DNA from: Scylla paramamosain
Taxonomy: Eukaryota; Arthropoda; Malacostraca; Decapoda; Portunidae
Assembly (NCBI RefSeq): GCF_035594125.1
Contig: NC_087155.1
Coordinates: 10,277,692-10,341,691 of the forward strand
Length of the DNA stretch: 64,000 bases
Direction: 5' to 3'
Each line of letters opens with the position of its first letter. The first letter of the stretch is position 1. Below the pieces are notes generated by a model. That model was not told the DNA's origin. It was given only the letters and a program-made list of their open reading frames with translations, and searched no databases. Of the stretch, positions 59,646 through 64,000 are shown one piece after another. The position numbers were made by a program, and so were the translations under genes.

Positions 59646-59964
59646 AAGATTAATTTCTTTCACAGAATAATCTATGGAAAGTACAGACCAGACCAATATT
59701 TCCGTTAATGAAAAAAAATAAATCAAATGGGAAAGGTGACCGAGAGAGGTGAATGAGAGAGGTGTCTGCTCCTCGCTCGCCAGGCACTCCTAATTGCATA
59801 CAGCAGTTAATGTGAATTGTTTAACAGTTAACTCGTGAAGAGTTCTGAAGCAATTAATGCAAATCGCCCCCGTCTTGTTAACAAGTGCTGACAGCTGAAA
59901 TAAATCGCCTCATCTGTTGACAGGTGTTCAGAGGTGTAGAAATGCCTGGCGACAGCGCGTGGTC

Positions 59965-60197
59965 AAAACTTAAAAGTGCGGGCGCGGGCATGTTAGGTCG
60001 TGACTATATACGTATAAACATACTGTCCGAGGTTAGAGAGGGCTTCCACGAGGGTAACGCTTCCCGAGTGACAAAGCCAAAGTCCTCTGTTTGATAGTGT
60101 CTGGCAAGGAGACGTACATTCCTTACTTTTTCTCTCTCCCTAAATCTTCCATACCTTGGTCTAGTTCAGCCTGTTCTCGTGCTATACATGATAAAGG
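59965..60197. mobile_element. Two LINE A scraps in opposite orientation
   Basis: 59965-60030 resembles the endonuclease region in minus sense (compare 2515-2585), while 60098-60197 resembles the linker in plus sense (reverse complement of 1817-1925, with TGCTATACATGATA kept). They lie head to head within 230 bp. Confidence 0.55.
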
Positions 60198-60206
60198 GGG
60201 ATTGTA

Positions 60207-60275
60207 AGCGGTCGACCTGATTTTTTTTCTTATATTTTTTTTCTGCATTTTTCCGTTTTTTTTTCTTTTTTTTCT

Positions 60276-60307
<32 letters not shown>

Positions 60308-60310
60308 TGT
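60207..60310. repeat. TTTTC-rich low-complexity tract
   Basis: A pyrimidine-only stretch of T and C, about 100 bp. Confidence 0.9.
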
Positions 60311-60339
60311 ATTTGCAACATTTTGTTAAAGGCGCAGAA

Positions 60340-60415
60340 GATCGAGCGCATTGGAGAAAAGTGATCCGCTGTGGCGACCCCTAAATGGGAGCAGCCGAAA
60401 GAAGAAGAAGAAGAA
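60340..60415 (+). mobile_element. 3' terminus of an RTE-like LINE with (GAA)n tail
   Basis: GATCCGCTGTGGCGACCCCT followed by AAATGGGAGCAGCCGAAAG and GAAGAAGAAGAAGAAC. This is, from memory, a 3' end very widespread in aquatic animal genomes, with the end of the ORF and a GAA tail. Only the last 75 bp remain. Confidence 0.6.
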
Positions 60416-60849
60416 CATTCTGTTAAAGATTTTTTTGCTTATATAATGAGGCGTTCTGTCATTAATTTCTGCAGTTTTGCGCGCCGCGATACAGGTATTA
60501 TTTTTTTTCTACTTTTTTTTTTTCCATATTTTTCTTGGATAGTTTTTTTTCTTTAGTCTCCTGTATAAATCTGCGGTTCTCTCTCTCTCTCTCTGCGTAC
60601 AACATCAGAGATGGAAAATTTTAGCTTTACCTAATATTTCTTGAATTTATATTCGAAAAATATAAATATTTAATCTTCTCTTCGTAAATCCAACAAATAA
60701 TCAATGTATCTGCATCAGATATACTTCAAGAAAAAAGGATCATTGTAGAAAGACTATTGAAATAGCTGTATTATTGTGAAAGTGAATATTGGACCTTAAG
60801 AAAATAAGAAAGGAAAAAAAAAGTTAGGACGGAATTACTAATGTTGAAT

Positions 60850-61080
60850 TAGAATAACGATGCGAAGTCAGTATAATGAAGACAATAGAGGACAGACAGA
60901 GAAGGTACGAATAGGTGGTATGCCATAAGACAGAGCACCTCAAAGACTAATGGACGGAAAGGTAAGATGTGTAAGACCGAGAGGAAGGCCATGAACCACA
61001 TGCAGTGGGGCAGAGAGCGAAGCAGGCGGAGGAACGACCTGGCGACAGCTGACTTTTTTGGTAAGAAATAAGAGGGCATA
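60850..61080 (+). mobile_element. Possible LINE C-terminal scrap
   Basis: LMDGKVRCVRPRGRP and following text resemble the 'G..PRGRPRK.W' region of LINE proteins such as the one at 42700. The evidence is short and decayed. Confidence 0.3.
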
Positions 61081-61159
61081 GATAGAATTCATAGATCCAG
61101 AGACCCTACCTCACAACTACCTCACAACTGCGGAGCGGGAATTTAACTATATATGAATG

Positions 61160-61310
<151 letters not shown>

Positions 61311-61574
61311 AGATGAATAATTGTCACAAGGCGTACTGTTTTTGCATTCCTTCATTCATAATTCATCATGACAAAGTCACACAATCTCACGTTTTTCATG
61401 TAAATTTCTCCTTTACTTTGGAACACATATATGCTGCTAACATGTTATCTCCTCTGGACACAACTCACCTTCCCTGTTGTCTCTTCTGTTGCTGTCGCTG
61501 GTCTTCCGCCAACAGCAGGACTCCCTGGCATTCTTATGTAGCACATAAAAAATGCTGACATAATGACATACATA

Positions 61575-61577
<3 letters not shown>

Positions 61578-61645
<68 letters not shown>

Positions 61646-61650
61646 ACACT
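61578..61650. repeat. (CA)n microsatellite
   Basis: About 31 CA units with a few trailing CACT variants. Confidence 0.97.
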
Positions 61651-62089
61651 CACATTTCACAGACTCGTCTACAGAATATTTGTTACAACAATGAACTCAA
61701 GATTACTTGGCGAAGCTGCTGTCCGTTTCCATCAATTATTCAGAATAAATGATGAGGTAGGTTAGTCATGTTGGGAGATCGATCAGGCTTTCATGTTGGA
61801 TGGCGAAAATTTTCCATAGTGGTGTAGGTGATACCGTTATTGTTTATTATATCTAGTGATCGAGCGGTCCTTTCACAGCTCAAGACACCTGCCACCGGAA
61901 CACTAGTGTGACGGTGTTATTTACTTGGTGGCCAACTCCAGGGCTTACATTCCTATAGTTTCAATGCACATTATATTTTTTTACATTTTATGCCTATATC
62001 TTAACATATATTTACACATTTCCTTAATTCATCTCATACTGTTCTCCGCAATTTAATGTGACTGCTTCCATGCTCGCACCTTTCCTGGT

Positions 62090-62690
62090 CAAACTTTGAG
62101 TCTCTGTTGATCCACTTTCAGCCTATTTCTAAGAAAGATGACTGCCTCAATCCTTCAACCTACTGATCTATATCTTTAATTTTCTGTTTATCTAAAAGCT
62201 TTTGAGACTATCATATTTCATGGAATGCATCATGGTTAATGTTGCTAAGATATAAGTGGCGAAATGGTGCACTGGAATATTAGGTGTTATATCTTTTTAG
62301 TAATGTTACACGTATAGGATGATAAACATTCTCTCGAATATTTTCGTCATAGGTGTTTTTCAGGTCGAAACTTCTATAATTGCCTGTCTAGTTTTACTGA
62401 ACTCATCATACGGTATTTATGTGATCGCAACCTTCTATCTGATCATCAGTATGGATTCAGCAAAGGATTATCCATCGGGAATCTTCTAGCTATCCTTGCC
62501 TAATCTTGGTCATTCCTCTAAACATTTGGCTGTCTTCAGTGGCATCAGTATGCATAGACTACGATTACAGAATACCTTTACATACTCTTCCTCATTTTTC
62601 TGAGTATTAACCGCATGGTGATCATGACTGGTAAAGCTTTTCTTTTGTATGACTGTACATAACCTAGTGTTTTTTTGTCGACTCTAATGG
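62090..62690 (+). mobile_element. LINE A reverse transcriptase fragment, interrupted
   Basis: 62110-62210 reads ISKKDDCLNPSTY and a LSKAFE-like block (compare KKGDRSNPSNY), and 62395-62500 reads LCDRNLLSDHQYGFSKGLS and IGNLLAIL (compare LPDRQYGFHQGRSTGDLLAF). About 155 bp lies between blocks that should nearly touch, so another small insertion is likely. Confidence 0.7.
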
Positions 62691-62699
62691 AATGTGTTA

Positions 62700-64000
62700 A
62701 TTACAGAAATTTGATTTTTTTTCTTGTCTTTATCACTTTCCAGCTTCACTAATCCTGGGCATAATAAATTAGTTACCCTTTCCCCTTGCAACACTGATGG
62801 CTGAGCTACTGAACATTTAAATTGCGAATTATCCACTGACATACTCTCCGCAGATTCAGTTTCTTTCTCTTCTGTTATATGTTTCCCCATTCCATTTGGT
62901 ATATCTGCTTTCTGCCTCCATCAACGAACCTCTTCATCTTTGTCTGGGTTTCCGTGTGGGGTGAAGTCTGTTTGGCCTATAGTCCTTCACATCTAGCACT
63001 TCAAAACAAAGCACCTGCGTTGGTACTGGATTTTAGGATTATTGGCCCTGCGTACTAATCACGTGATGTCCCTGTTCAGTCCTCTCACCACCACCCACAG
63101 CCACCACCACCACTACTGCAGCCGCCGCAAACCAAACGTTACCATTCCTCATAATGTTATTGACTCTCACAGCTCCCGTATTCTTCCTTCATCTTTCCCC
63201 CGTCGGCATATAACTACTACTTCTCTCTATAACGTATGTCAAGTGCCAGAACTGTGAGCAAAAATTGCTATTACTTAATATTGGATCGGGGAGAAAACAA
63301 CAAAATAATTTCATAGCAGCTTGTCTGCTTGACTGTTATTCAATTTTTATAGATTATATAATTATGATGTGAAGCTACGGTGTTTACATTTCCTGTCAGC
63401 AAGAGTCACTTTATAATGATAAAACAAACTGACTTTGCCTTTTTCCTCCGCTTCCCTATAACAGTTGCACAATACTGGAAATACCCAGAGGTGCTTTTGA
63501 GACAACATCGCATCAACTATGTACTAGAAAAAAGGCACCACCACAGTGGACGTAGTTGTTTCAGTTCATCCAACTTGCAGCTTGTATATGGTAATTTCTT
63601 TAGTGTCATTACGCTTCGTTACAGAAGTTCATAAGGATGACTAATGCACTGTGGAGTAAAGCATGACTTTCAGTTTCGTTTTCAATCCCAATTTCCGCAT
63701 TGCTTGATTATATTTGAGATGGCAAAATTAAATGCTTGCATTGCTACGCGGTCTGTGGCAGGGGACGTGCCTCGCAATGTACAGTAGGTATAGACGTGTA
63801 GTGGAAAGCCTTTGTGTGATCATGCTGCCACTGTGCCGTGCCCCGTACAGGCAACTCTGAAACGGAACGATGGAAGGCAGGAAGTGCAGCTTATGAATGA
63901 GGAGGGGGTTGACAGCCGCTCGCATCACCGCGGGAAACAAGGAAACTAGACTCGAACTTCCTTGGCGGTTGACATCCTGGAAAGGTTTAAAATTTCCTGT
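62700..64000. other. Intergenic DNA at the right edge, nothing recognised
   Basis: Frames of 68 to 84 codons (62684-62890, 63042-63257, 63380-63634, 63728-63940) show no family motif or splice context. Confidence 0.45.

Noticed and set aside
63728..63940. 70-codon minus-strand frame near the right edge
   Set aside because: GC-richer and protein-like in part, but no family or junctions; could be the edge of an unseen gene, which cannot be judged here.

Overview
The window is an AT-rich animal genomic segment, most likely from a decapod crustacean. Three things point there: very dense and long dinucleotide tracts (TA, GT, GA), many fragments of arthropod-type transposons, and a gene for a pentraxin/LDLa/Cys-loop channel chimera. 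Chimeras coupling pattern recognition to neurotransmitter binding have been reported from decapod genomes. All assignments come from reading the sequence; no search was run.

Two spliced protein-coding genes can be reconstructed with matching splice phases, both on the minus strand. (1) A Rho GDP-dissociation inhibitor has four coding exons: 26121-25938, 21117-20993, 16388-16289 and 13784-13588. They encode 201 aa, the normal family length. A non-coding 5' exon must lie upstream, with a candidate near 39156. (2) A chimeric receptor has six coding exons: 57791-57752, 56619-56401, 52061-50559, 48910-48783, 48536-48391 and 47962-47548. They encode 816 aa: signal peptide, pentraxin domain, an unassigned Cys-rich segment, an LDL-receptor class A module, a Cys-loop ligand-binding domain and four membrane segments. 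This is the most interesting item in the window. It would be a surface receptor in which an immune-type recognition module sits on an ion channel.

Layout. 1-3125: nearly full-length but broken non-LTR retrotransposon (LINE family A), minus strand, running off the left edge. 3.7-5.4 kb: small transposon fragments, a heat-shock-element-like motif cluster and microsatellites. 5.4-13.6 kb: mostly unique-looking AT-rich DNA with one tRNA-derived SINE. 13.6-26.1 kb: RhoGDI, whose introns hold a pogo/Tigger fragment, a LINE A 3' end with an AAAT tail, a CR1-like fragment, a SINE, a minisatellite and a hAT-type MITE with a perfect 8-bp target duplication. 27-29.1 kb: decayed Ty3/gypsy element. 29.4-29.9 kb: LINE A 3' end. 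30.4-31.3 kb: piggyBac fragment with its TTAA terminus. 31.7-33 kb: RTE-like reverse transcriptase remnant. 34.4-35.2 kb: TIR element holding a Harbinger-type fragment. 36.7-37.8 kb: Merlin/ISXO2-like transposase remnant. 41.9-42.9 kb: another LINE remnant. 43-47.5 kb: extreme microsatellite clusters. 47.5-57.8 kb: chimeric receptor. 57.9-62.7 kb: graveyard of LINE A pieces, one interrupted by about 760 bp of foreign sequence. 63-64 kb: nothing recognised.

The two genes show no functional link. They are neighbours on one strand, separated by more than 21 kb of repeats.
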